Assembly: GCF_900230195.1 (NCBI RefSeq)
Contig: NZ_OCNE01000008.1
Span: 124,001 to 188,000, forward strand
Origin: Streptomyces zhaozhouensis
GTDB lineage: Bacteria > Actinomycetota > Actinomycetes > Streptomycetales > Streptomycetaceae
Direction: 5' to 3'
DNA length: 64,000 bases
Translations under genes and position numbers: made by a program
The notes under the pieces: generated by a model
Database searches by the model: none
The model's input: the letters and a program-made list of their open reading frames with translations, nothing else
What the model was told of the DNA's origin: nothing
Shown: piece by piece, positions 18,067-26,227 of the stretch
How the letters are laid out: every line of letters begins with the position of its first letter
Position numbering within the stretch: the first letter of the stretch is position 1

Positions 18067-18364
18067 GCGCCCCGGGCCGCCACCGGCGTGGGAACGCCCC
18101 TCACGCCTCGGCGGCACCGTGCGGGCCATGAACGGGCGAGGTCCCGCCACGCCCCGGACGCCGCCGAGGCACCGCTCGGCCGTGCGGTGACAGCCTCCGA
18201 GCCGGCTGGCGTCTCCGCTGTTCCGCCGCCTCGGCACGCTCCCGGACGCGACCGTCCGTCGGCGTCGCTCCGGCCCGGAGGCCGGCGAGCTGGGCGCCGC
18301 CGGGACGCCGCACCCGCTCGTGCCGGCCGCGGCCGTCTGAGACCTCACCGGCGGGGAGCGGCCG
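18067..18364. terminator. Intergenic between convergent GH97 and NB-ARC genes
   Basis: About 300 bp without a supportable gene. GCCTCGGCGGC (18105-18115) is exactly complementary to GCCGCCGAGGC (18160-18170). This gives an 11-bp stem with a long internal hairpin-rich loop, which could terminate the GH97 message. Nothing else stands out. Confidence 0.4.
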
Positions 18365-20893
18365 TCAGCCGGGCCGCCCGCCTGCGGCGCGGGCCAGGCC
18401 CGCCTGGACACGTACCTCGGCCTCGCGGCGCCGGTCGCCGGTCTCTCGAAAGAGGGCAGCGGCGGAGGAGAGAGCCTCAACGGCCTCGTCGCATCTGCGT
18501 ACCTGACACAGACTGAGCCCGACGTTCTTCCAGGCGATGCCTTCGCCGTGGCGGTCGCCCAACTCCCGGCAGAGCGACGCGTCCTGGACCCCGACGTCAG
18601 CGGCCTCGTCGAATCTGCCCTCCTCGGCGAGGGCTTGGCCGAGGAGGTTCAGCGTCGAGGCCGCGCTGCGGCGGTCGCCGGTTTCCCGGAAGAGACCGGC
18701 AGCGGTGGTGAGCGGAGTGACGGCCTTGTCGAAGCTCCGCTTCTGAAGCAGTAGTTGCCCGAAGTTGGCCAGCGCCATGGCCTCGCATCGACGGTATCCG
18801 ATCTCCTTGGAGAGGCGGGCGGCGCCGAGAACGGAGTCGGCGGCCTCGTCGAATCTGCGCATCCGGATCAACGCGGCCCCGAGGTTGTTCAGCGCGTGCG
18901 CCTCCCCATGGGGGTCACCGCATTCACGGAAGAGGGCGACGGCGTCGGCGTGAGCCTTGACTCCCTCCCCGAACTCGCGCGCGCCGACCAGGGCCAGTCC
19001 GAGGGTGTCCAGCGTCACGCTCTCCGCGTGGCGGTCGCCCACCTCCCTCCAGTGCGCGACGGCCTCGGTCAGGTAGCCGACAGCCCGCTCGGATCCGCCC
19101 AACTCGATCTGGATGGGCCCCAGGATGCCCAGCACCCGGGCTCCGCCCAGGCTGTCCCCCATCTCCCCGAAGAGGCCCGCGGCCTCGCTGAGGACGTTGA
19201 CGGCCTCCACGAACCTCTCCAGGGACGCCAGAGCCTGTCCGAGGTTGCTCAACGTCATGGCTTCCGCGTGGCGGTCTCCGGCCGCACGGCACAGAGCGAG
19301 ACACGCCCTGAAGGTGTCGACAGCTTCTCCGGATCTGCCCGCACGCAAGAGAGCACGCCCCAGAGCATCGAGCGCCGCTTTCTCGTTGTGGCGGTCTCCG
19401 GCCTCCCGGCAGACGGCGACGGCGACGGTACTGAGGTCGACCCAGTCGTTCGCGTAGCGGCGCAGGTCGAGGAACGTGCCAAGTGCCAGTGCGAGTCCCG
19501 TGGCGGCGGCGTGGTGTGCGGGGGCGGCCGTGGCGGCGGCGACCAGGTTGCCCCGTTCGGCGTCCAGCCACTCCAGCGCCTGATCGCGGTCGGTGAAGTC
19601 GTCCGGGAGGGGCAGGCCCGGCGTTGTCTGCAGGTGCGTGTCGGCGGCCTGAGCGGTGGTGAGGTAGTGGTCGAGCAGGCGGTCCACCGCCGCGTCCCGG
19701 CCGTCGTCCGTGGCGCGGGCCTGCCCGGCCTCGTCCGCGAAGAGCCGGACCAGGTCGTGCATCCGCCAGCGGCCCCAGACCTGTCCGGGCTCGACCAGGT
19801 GTGCGTCGGCCAGGTGTTGCAGCAGTTCCTCGGCCCTGTCCGGGTCGGTGCCGGCGAGGTGGGCGGCGGCCTCGGTGGACAGGTCGGGGCCGGAGTTGAG
19901 AGGCAGCAGCCGGAACAGCCGGGCGTGATTTCCGTCGAGGAGTCGGTAGGACAGGTCGAAGGCCGCCCGCACGGCCCGGTCGGGGCGGCTCAGCTTGTCC
20001 AGGCGGGTGTGTCCAGCCCGCAGGGCGGCGGCGAGGGAGGCCCCGGGACGGGCGGGCGCGGCAGCCAGGAGGGCGGCGACGATACGCAGGGCCAGCGGCA
20101 GGCCCGCGCACAGCCGGGCGATCGTCGTGGCCGCTTCCGGATCGTCGGCGACGCGGGTGTCGCCCTCTCCACGGGCGCGGCGCAGCGCTTGGTCGAGCAG
20201 GGCGACGGAGGCCGACTCCCCAAGGACACCGAGGTCGTGGAGGCGGGCGTCGAGTCCGTCGAGGGTGTGGCGGGAGGTGACAAGGGCAGCGGTCACACCG
20301 TCGGTGGGCAACAGCGGGCGGGCCTGTTCTGCGGTGCGGGCGTTGTCGACGACCACCAGGATCCGCTGCCGGTTGTCCGCGTAGGCTGCCAGCACGCTGC
20401 GGTACAGCCGCTGCCGGTCCTGCAGACCGTTGGGTATGTGATCGCCGGTCATGCCCAGCGCGCGCAGCAGTCCTTCCAGGGCCCGCTCGGGAGACAGGCT
20501 GCGCTCGGGGTCGTAGCCGGACAGGTCGGTGAAGAGCACCCCGCCGGGGAACCAGCCCGGTTTCTTGCGGGCCCGGGCGGCGGTCTGAACGGCCAGTTCC
20601 GTCTTGCCGATGCCGGCCAGACCGGACACGGCGGTCACGGGCGCTGCCCGCCCGGCGCCCGTGCCGCTGACGTCCGGGGCCAGCTCCCTCAGCAGCCGGT
20701 CGACCTCCTGGTCGCGGCCGGTGAAGGCGGCGGAGGGCGCCGGCAGGCCGGAGAGGGCCGGGGTGATCCGCGGCGGCAGCTGCACGGTGATGTCCCGCCC
20801 CTGGATGACCGCGTGGAAGAAGATGCCGCCGCTGATCGTGTTGTCGCTCCGGCCATCCGCCGCGCCTCCGTGGGCTGCCTCCGCCTGCCCCAT
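18365..20893 (-). CDS. NB-ARC STAND NTPase with C-terminal TPR array
   Basis: A protein of 842 residues. A short N-terminal motif (DNTISGGIFFHAVIQGRDI) of the kind seen at the front of actinobacterial STAND proteins precedes the NTPase. Walker A is GLAGIGKTEL (Lys about 97), Walker B RILVVVDNA, then GLPLAL and the MHD motif WRMHDLV. The last ~370 residues form about eight 40-residue TPRs with GDRHxEA … NLGxAL phrasing. There is no AfsR-type DNA-binding domain, so it looks like a signal-sensing switch, possibly in biological conflict. ATG 20893 is chosen because GAGGAG lies nine bases upstream; the TTG at 20902 overlaps that site. Confidence 0.88.
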   Translation of the reverse strand: MGQAEAAHGGAADGRSDNTISGGIFFHAVIQGRDITVQLPPRITPALSGLPAPSAAFTGRDQEVDRLLRELAPDVSGTGAGRAAPVTAVSGLAGIGKTELAVQTAARARKKPGWFPGGVLFTDLSGYDPERSLSPERALEGLLRALGMTGDHIPNGLQDRQRLYRSVLAAYADNRQRILVVVDNARTAEQARPLLPTDGVTAALVTSRHTLDGLDARLHDLGVLGESASVALLDQALRRARGEGDTRVADDPEAATTIARLCAGLPLALRIVAALLAAAPARPGASLAAALRAGHTRLDKLSRPDRAVRAAFDLSYRLLDGNHARLFRLLPLNSGPDLSTEAAAHLAGTDPDRAEELLQHLADAHLVEPGQVWGRWRMHDLVRLFADEAGQARATDDGRDAAVDRLLDHYLTTAQAADTHLQTTPGLPLPDDFTDRDQALEWLDAERGNLVAAATAAPAHHAAATGLALALGTFLDLRRYANDWVDLSTVAVAVCREAGDRHNEKAALDALGRALLRAGRSGEAVDTFRACLALCRAAGDRHAEAMTLSNLGQALASLERFVEAVNVLSEAAGLFGEMGDSLGGARVLGILGPIQIELGGSERAVGYLTEAVAHWREVGDRHAESVTLDTLGLALVGAREFGEGVKAHADAVALFRECGDPHGEAHALNNLGAALIRMRRFDEAADSVLGAARLSKEIGYRRCEAMALANFGQLLLQKRSFDKAVTPLTTAAGLFRETGDRRSAASTLNLLGQALAEEGRFDEAADVGVQDASLCRELGDRHGEGIAWKNVGLSLCQVRRCDEAVEALSSAAALFRETGDRRREAEVRVQAGLARAAGGRPG

Positions 20894-21085
20894 GCCGGTC
20901 AACTCCTCGGTGGCGGCGGGTCGCTGCCGCTGTCGTCGGTATCGGCCGTCGGCCGCGCGGCGCCATCGCCGCCGGCGGCCCTACCGACACCGGGAGCATT
21001 CCCCACCACCCTCACCTTTCGTGATGGCGTTCTCACGGGAAAGGACGAGCGGGAAGGGCGCGGCAGTTCCCGTCCGGGCCGAAAG

Positions 21086-22672
21086 CTACCCGCCTTCCCC
21101 CTCGGGGACGGAGCCGGGAGTCCGGGACCTTCTCCGGTGCAGCGCGCCCAGCACGGCGTCCAGCACCAGGAACGCCAGCAGTGACAGCCCGAACAGCGGC
21201 AGGTACCAGCCCAGCACCGCCGCGCCCGCCAGCAGCGGCACCAGCACCGCCCACGGCGCGCGCCGCCAGGCGCCACGGCGCGGCGGGCGGCCCCACGCCA
21301 ACCCGCCCCGGGTGGGCCGCCGTTGCCACCACATCCGGTAGCCGAGCACGATCAGCGTCAGCAACGCGCCCGCCACCGCGATCAGCAGCAGCTGGTTGGG
21401 CAGCCCGAAGAGCAGCCCCATGTGCCCGTCGACGCCCCAGCGCGCCAGCTTGGCGGCGACCGGGTAGTCGCCGAAGCGCACCGTGTCCGTCACCTCGCCG
21501 CTGACCGGGTCGACGGCGACGGCGTCGACCTGGGTGGGCCAGTGGGCCTGGATCTCCTGCACGGCGAAGGCTCCGCCCGGCTGGGTCGGGTAGACCACCT
21601 CGACGGGCTCGCGCAACCCCGCGCCCCGCGCGCTCTCCAGCGCCTGTCCGGCGGTGACGACCGGCTCGCCGTCCTCCCCGGCCTCGCCGCCACCGCCGTG
21701 CTCGCCGTGTTCGGCATGGTCCCCGTGCTCCCCGTGCTCCCCGTGCTCCCCGTGCTCCGCGTGCTCCGCGTGGTCGGCGTGGTCGGCGTGGTCGTCCGCC
21801 GCGTCGCCGTCGGTCCGCCCGCCGTGGGTGGAGTGCTCGCCGCCCTCGCCGCCGCCCGACGGGGGAGACGTGTCGGGAGCCGGTGTCTGCCAGGACAACT
21901 CGGCGCGCAGGTCGGTGATGTGGGCGCCCGCGTGCTGGGACCAGGTCAGCCCGGTGAGCGAGAGGAAGCACAGGAAGAGCGCGGCCCACAGCCCGACCGG
22001 GCCGTGCCACCCCAGCGTCCGGCGCCGGCCGGCGAGCCCGCGCTCGGGCAGCAGCGTCCGCCGCACGCGGCGGCGGGTGCGGCGGCGGCCGATCCACAGC
22101 ACGACCCCGCCCAGGGCGATCACCGCCAGCCAACTGGCGGCCAGTTCGCTGTAGTGCCGGCCGAAGTCGCCCAGGTGCAGGTTCCGGTGGAGCTCGTCGA
22201 TCCACCAGCGGAACGGCAGCGCGCCGGAGGAGCCGTACGCCTCCAGGTCCCCCCTGACCTCCGCCGTGTACGGGTCGACGAAGATCGCCAGCCGGTGGCT
22301 TGGACCCAAATCGGGCAGGTCCAGCAGGACCCGGGTCGTCGCCCCCGGCTCGGCTGCCGGGCGCACCCCGCTGAGCGTGCCCTCGGGATGCTCGGCGCGC
22401 GCGGCGGCGATCTGCTCGTCGAGCGGCAGGTGCGCCTCGCCGACGGGGACGCTCAGCTCGTGGTCGTAGACGTACTTCTCGACCTGGATCGAGGCGGCGT
22501 ACAGCAGCCCCGAGAACGCCGCGACCAGCAGGAAGGGACCCACCAGCAGCCCGGCGTAGAAGTGCAGCCGCAACACCAGCGGACGCGCGGACGTCCGCCG
22601 CCCCTCCGCCGCCGGGGCCGGCTCGTCCCCGGCCCCGCTGTCGTTCTCCCGCGTACGCGGCGCTGTCGCCAT
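21086..22672 (-). CDS. PepSY-associated membrane protein with histidine ladder
   Basis: A 528-residue PepSY_TM protein (iron-siderophore reductase/DUF-type family). TM1 is FYAGLLVGPFLLVAAFSGLLYA (33-60), with an external PepSY region, TM2 about 178-195, TM3 about 224-244, TM4 about 410-430 and a C-terminal hairpin. Between TM3 and the second PepSY domain lies a histidine-rich loop: histidine occurs at every third residue from 295 to 325 (HAD/HAE/HGE triplets), with more at 280 and 283. That loop should bind transition metals (Cu, Ni, Zn or Fe) outside the membrane. ATG 22672 has AGGTGG upstream. No metal regulator gene is adjacent. Confidence 0.85.
   Translation of the reverse strand: MATAPRTRENDSGAGDEPAPAAEGRRTSARPLVLRLHFYAGLLVGPFLLVAAFSGLLYAASIQVEKYVYDHELSVPVGEAHLPLDEQIAAARAEHPEGTLSGVRPAAEPGATTRVLLDLPDLGPSHRLAIFVDPYTAEVRGDLEAYGSSGALPFRWWIDELHRNLHLGDFGRHYSELAASWLAVIALGGVVLWIGRRRTRRRVRRTLLPERGLAGRRRTLGWHGPVGLWAALFLCFLSLTGLTWSQHAGAHITDLRAELSWQTPAPDTSPPSGGGEGGEHSTHGGRTDGDAADDHADHADHAEHAEHGEHGEHGEHGDHAEHGEHGGGGEAGEDGEPVVTAGQALESARGAGLREPVEVVYPTQPGGAFAVQEIQAHWPTQVDAVAVDPVSGEVTDTVRFGDYPVAAKLARWGVDGHMGLLFGLPNQLLLIAVAGALLTLIVLGYRMWWQRRPTRGGLAWGRPPRRGAWRRAPWAVLVPLLAGAAVLGWYLPLFGLSLLAFLVLDAVLGALHRRRSRTPGSVPEGEGG
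21698..21790 (-). repeat. 9-bp tandem repeat encoding His-x-(D/E/G) triplets
   Basis: On the + strand the unit is close to GTGCTCCCC / GTGGTCGGC, repeated about ten times. It encodes eleven histidines at strict three-residue spacing in the PepSY-type protein. The units are nearly but not fully identical, so the array has expanded and drifted while keeping His and the acidic residue. Confidence 0.85.
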
Positions 22673-22821
22673 CACGCACCACCTGCCGTTCGGAGGGCCG
22701 GCCGACGTTCGACCGCCTCGCCCTAGTAGTCGGGCGCGGCCCCGGGGGCGTTCCCGCGAGCCGCGCGCGGTGTGCTTGGCTGGGCGCACGCGGGCGCCGT
22801 GGCGCGTGGTGAGGGGGCGAA

Positions 22822-23415
22822 GTGGTGCGGGGAGACGGCCGGGGAGCGGAGCCGACCGCGCTCCGGGTCGACGGGGCGGAGCTGCTGCGGCGGCGCGCCG
22901 GGCTGCGGCGGGCCTATGTCGCGGCGTTCGCAGGGCCGCCGTGGAACGAGGACGAGTCGAGGGCCGACGTGTTCGTGCGCCGGCTGCCGGACGAGGTGCG
23001 CAGGCCGGGGTTCGTCGCCGCGCTGGCCCGGGACGGGGAGCGGGTGCTGGGGTTCGCGACCGGTGTGACCACACCGGAGGTCTTCCCCCGGGACCGTTCC
23101 TACGGGAAGGCCGCCGCGACGCTGGGCGCCGAGCGCACCAGGGCCCTGCTGTGCGGCGGTCGCGAGGTGAACGACCTGGCGGTCGATCCGGCGGCGGCCG
23201 GCCGGGGCGTCGGCAGGGCGCTGCTGGCGGCCGTGACGGACGACGTGCCGTCGGGACGCTGCTGGCTGCTCACCCACCTGGTCGCCGCACCGGCCCGCGC
23301 CTTCTACCGGCGCCTCGGCTGGGTCGAGGCGGCGCCGGCGCGCGCCTCGGAGGAGACCGGCGTCGTCGTCTTCCTCGGCCCGCGCCACCCGGGGCGCGCC
23401 TCCGTCGCCGGCTGA
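22822..23415 (+). CDS. GNAT-family N-acetyltransferase
   Basis: A 197-residue GNAT protein. FVAALARDGERVLGFATG gives beta-2/3, EVNDLAVDPAAAGRGVGRALLAAV gives beta-4 plus the acetyl-CoA loop (GRGVGRA), and APARAFYRRLGW gives the C-terminal fold. GTG 22822 or 22825 is used, with GAGGGGG upstream. It is divergent from the PepSY gene. The substrate is unknown. Confidence 0.82.
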   Translation: MVRGDGRGAEPTALRVDGAELLRRRAGLRRAYVAAFAGPPWNEDESRADVFVRRLPDEVRRPGFVAALARDGERVLGFATGVTTPEVFPRDRSYGKAAATLGAERTRALLCGGREVNDLAVDPAAAGRGVGRALLAAVTDDVPSGRCWLLTHLVAAPARAFYRRLGWVEAAPARASEETGVVVFLGPRHPGRASVAG

Positions 23416-23436
23416 ACGTCCGCCCCCGCGAAGCGA

Positions 23437-23472
23437 CCCGGCCCACCCCGCGGGGCGGCGGGGCGGACCGGG
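23437..23472. terminator. Bidirectional hairpin after GNAT gene
   Basis: CCCGGcCCaCCCCGC and its near-complement GCGGGGcGGaCCGGG form an interrupted 13-pair stem around GGGGCG. It lies between the convergent GNAT and transglycosylase genes. Confidence 0.55.
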
Positions 23473-23512
23473 TCGGGGTGCCCGCCGAGGGGGAGCGGCG
23501 GGCGGGGGATGG

Positions 23513-24277
23513 TCAGTAGGGGCCGTTGACGTTGTCCATCGACCCGTAGCGGTCGGCCGCGTAGTTGCAGGCCGCCACGATGTTGGCCACCGGGTCGTAC
23601 TGGTCGTGGGCGGTGCCCTCGACGTGGTAGGCGTCGAAGGTGGGCTTGATGACCTGGAGCAGGCCCTTGGAGGGCACGCCGTTCTGGGCGTTGATGTCCC
23701 AGTTGTTGATGGCGTTCGGGTCGCCGCTGGACTCCCGGATGATGTTGCGGTGGATACCCTCGTAGGTGCCCGGGATGTCGTGCTCGTCCATGATGTCCAG
23801 GGCCTCGCGTATCCAGCCGTCGAGGTTGTCCGGGTACGTCTCCTCGGCGGGCGCGGCGGCGGGCGCGGCCTCGTCGCCGTTGTCGTCGCCGTTCTTGTCC
23901 TCGCCGCTGTCGTCGTCCTCGGTCGCGGGCTCCGCGCTCTTCCGCTGCTCGTCCGCCGTCTCCGCCGTCTCCTCGTCGTCGGCGGCGGCCTGCCGGGGCT
24001 GGGCGTCGGGGCGGAGTTCCAGGGCGGACGGCCGGCCGGCGAGGACGTCACGCGGCGAGCCGGAGTCGGCCGCGGCCTGGGCGAGCGTGAAGGCCACGGG
24101 GGATTCGGTCGGGGTCGCGGTCGGGGCGGGAGCGGTGCGCGCCTCGGGGGAGTCGCCGGCCGCGCTGCCCGGTACGAGCGAGACGGCCATGGCCGCGGCG
24201 CCGGCGGCGACGACACCGGCCACCGAAACCCTGCGGTTCCGGGACCAGCGGGGGCCAGGGGTGCTGTGTGCGAACAA
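23513..24277 (-). CDS. Secreted lytic transglycosylase (SLT domain)
   Basis: A 254-residue exported cell-wall enzyme. An N-terminal signal (RRVSVAGVVAAGAAAMAVSLVPGSAA) is followed by a disordered Ala/Pro/Asp/Glu linker (45-145) and a C-terminal SLT/lysozyme-like domain (about 150-254). Glu182 in RESSGDPNAI is the likely catalytic acid; SKGLLQVIKPTFDAYH and NYAADRYGSM are typical of the family. It would cleave peptidoglycan with 1,6-anhydro-MurNAc formation. The best frame starts at TTG 24277 with GAGGA about nine bases before. TTG start use is unusual but no later in-frame start keeps the signal peptide. Confidence 0.85.
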   Translation of the reverse strand: MFAHSTPGPRWSRNRRVSVAGVVAAGAAAMAVSLVPGSAAGDSPEARTAPAPTATPTESPVAFTLAQAAADSGSPRDVLAGRPSALELRPDAQPRQAAADDEETAETADEQRKSAEPATEDDDSGEDKNGDDNGDEAAPAAAPAEETYPDNLDGWIREALDIMDEHDIPGTYEGIHRNIIRESSGDPNAINNWDINAQNGVPSKGLLQVIKPTFDAYHVEGTAHDQYDPVANIVAACNYAADRYGSMDNVNGPY

Positions 24278-24587
24278 TGTGGTCGTTCCTCGTTGGAAGT
24301 GGGGGTAAATCCCGCGATTGCGGACGACGGCCAGTCTTAGCGCGGCCCCCTGAGCCGGGCAAAGACCTCCGCTACGAACCCGGCCCGTAGACGCCCCCGG
24401 CCCGACCCCCGCCCGCCGCCGGGCCCCGGGCGCGCGGCACCGCTACCCCGCCTCGTAGGGGACCTTTGTCCTATGTCTGGCATCACAGCGCGCGGGCCGG
24501 GGAATCACTCGACGTGACCGCTCGGTGGCCGTCCTCGGAGGGCCGGCGCGCCCCGGCCGCACGGGCGGGGCGTGAATCGTGTCGATC

Positions 24588-24602
24588 TGGAAATGATTAT
24601 CA
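24588..24602 (+). promoter_or_regulatory. Zur-like box upstream of PLP-enzyme operon
   Basis: TGGAAATGATTATCA is a dyad around ATGAT that matches 13 of 15 positions of the actinobacterial Zur-type sequence TGAAAATGATTTTCA (recalled). It lies 75 bp before the chosen start of the decarboxylase gene, inside the 399-bp gap 24278-24676. The rest of that gap holds no gene. It also carries an imperfect inverted repeat TAGGGGAC-CTTT-GTCCTA at 24456-24473 of unknown role. Confidence 0.75.
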
Positions 24603-24676
24603 GGGCTGCCGAGGGGGCAACTCGGGCGCGTCCACGGGACGTTGCCGCCGTTGTGCGTGGGGAGGACTGTCAGTTC

Positions 24677-26227
24677 ATGGGTGCACCCTTGTCCCAGGAC
24701 CAGGGGTTAGTGGGCTCCGCCGCCTCGGAGGACGGCTCGGGGGCCGCCCCGGAGGAGCCGCTCTTCCTCGAACCCCGGCTGGAGCCGCCGCTGCGCGCGC
24801 TGCTGGCCGCGCCCGACCTGCTCCACGAGCTGGTCGACGCGCTGGGCTCGCCGCTGAACGTGGTCCTCCCGGAGGTGGTGGCGTCGAACGTGGAGGCGTT
24901 CCGCGCGGTCTACCGGCGCCACCGGCTCCAGGGGCGGATCTGCTTCGCGCACAAGGCCAACGCCTCCAGCGCGCTGGTCCGCCGGCTCGCCGACACCGAG
25001 GCCGGTCTGGACGCCGCCTCCGTGGCGGAGCTGTCCCACGCGCTGGGCGCCGGCTTCGCCCCCGACCGCGTGGTGGCCACCGGTCCCAAGGACCCCGACT
25101 TCCTGTGGCTGGCCGCCCGCGCCGGGGTGACCGTGCACGTGGACGCGCCCGCCGAGCTGGCCGACCTGGTGCGCCTGGTGCGCGCCAGGGGCCTGCCCCG
25201 GGTGCGGGTCCTGCTGCGGCTGTCCGGCTTCGCCTCCGAGGGCGTGCGGCTGCTGACCCGCCGCACCCGCTTCGGCACCCCGGCCGGCGCCGTCGGCGAG
25301 CTGCTGGACCTCTGCGCGCGGGAACGCGACGCCGTGGAGCTGCTGGGCGTCGGCTACCACCTGGACACGACGGGGCTTGAGGAGAAGGCGCTGGCGCTGG
25401 AGAGCTGCGTGCTCGTGCTGGACGAGGCCAGGGCGCGCGGCCTGGACCCGCGCGTCGTGGACGTCGGCGGCGGCTTCGGCGCGAGCTATCTCGCCGACGG
25501 CCGCCAGTGGGAGCGCTACACCACCGCGCTGACCGACGCCGTGCTCGGCCGCCGCCCGCCGCTGACCTGGGGCGGTCACGGCTACGGGCTGCGGAACGAG
25601 GGCGGCACGGTGCGCGGCCGGCTCACCCTCTACCCCGCGCACCGGCCGGTCGCCGGGCCCGGCTACCTCGACGAGCTGCTGAACACGCCCGCGCCGGGCC
25701 TCGGCCGACCCCTCGCCGAGGTGCTGCTGGAGCACCTCTACGACCTGTGGGTGGAGCCCGGGCGCTCCCTGGTCGACCAGTGCGGGCTCTCCCTGGCGCG
25801 GGTCGTGGACGTGCGGGCCACCGAGGACGGCACCCGGCTGGTGCGGCTGGCCATGACGGCGGGCGACGTCAGTCTGGAGGAGCACGGCGTGCTGACCGAC
25901 CCGGTGCTGGTGCCGCGGGCCGGCGCCGCCGACCCCCCGGGGGACGGCGACGACCGCCCGGTCGGCGTCCATCTCGTCGGCGACCTCTGCCTGGAGTCCG
26001 ACCTGGTGACCCGGCGCACGGTCTTCCTGCCGCGCCTGCCCGACCGCGGCGACCTGCTCGCCTTCGCCAACACCGCCGGCTACTGCATGGACTTCCGCGC
26101 CCACCGCGCGCAGATGCGGCCCGGCGCCCGCAAGGTCGCCGCCGGCCGGCGGCCGGACGGGGCCTGGTGGTGGTCCCTGGACGAGCGGTACTGGCCCCAC
26201 ACCACGCGCAGGAGCGGAGAGTCATGA
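24677..26227 (+). CDS. Fold-III PLP-dependent decarboxylase (Y4yA/DAP-decarboxylase-like)
   Basis: A protein of 516 residues with the alanine-racemase-type barrel. PLP lysine is in CFAHKANASS (Lys93), the phosphate-binding loop is GGGFG (264-268), EPGRS lies at 360-364, and a C-terminal CLESD motif (Cys438, Asp442) corresponds to the catalytic CDxxD-like motif of ornithine/diaminopimelate decarboxylases. It should decarboxylate an amino acid or amino-acid conjugate. I start at ATG 24677 because an upstream reading would run through the Zur-like box, and GGGGAGGA lies before this ATG. It overlaps the next gene by ATGA, so the enzymes are translationally coupled. Inferred role: metallophore synthesis. 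Confidence 0.85.
   Translation: MGAPLSQDQGLVGSAASEDGSGAAPEEPLFLEPRLEPPLRALLAAPDLLHELVDALGSPLNVVLPEVVASNVEAFRAVYRRHRLQGRICFAHKANASSALVRRLADTEAGLDAASVAELSHALGAGFAPDRVVATGPKDPDFLWLAARAGVTVHVDAPAELADLVRLVRARGLPRVRVLLRLSGFASEGVRLLTRRTRFGTPAGAVGELLDLCARERDAVELLGVGYHLDTTGLEEKALALESCVLVLDEARARGLDPRVVDVGGGFGASYLADGRQWERYTTALTDAVLGRRPPLTWGGHGYGLRNEGGTVRGRLTLYPAHRPVAGPGYLDELLNTPAPGLGRPLAEVLLEHLYDLWVEPGRSLVDQCGLSLARVVDVRATEDGTRLVRLAMTAGDVSLEEHGVLTDPVLVPRAGAADPPGDGDDRPVGVHLVGDLCLESDLVTRRTVFLPRLPDRGDLLAFANTAGYCMDFRAHRAQMRPGARKVAAGRRPDGAWWWSLDERYWPHTTRRSGES

Noticed and set aside
16102..18480. 792-codon minus-strand frame antisense to GH97
   Set aside because: Val/Gly/His-rich shadow of the clear GH97 gene, with no motifs.
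18755..21184. 809-codon + strand frame antisense to the NB-ARC gene
   Set aside because: Its periodic appearance is the mirror image of the TPR repeats on the other strand.
21698..21790. 9-bp tandem repeat as a CRISPR or regulatory array
   Set aside because: It is in frame, encodes regular His-x-Asp/Glu triplets, and lies inside a coding region.
24278..24676. ydaO-type riboswitch before the lytic transglycosylase
   Set aside because: Streptomyces cell-wall lytic genes sometimes have one, but I could not see the conserved c-di-AMP riboswitch blocks in the leader.
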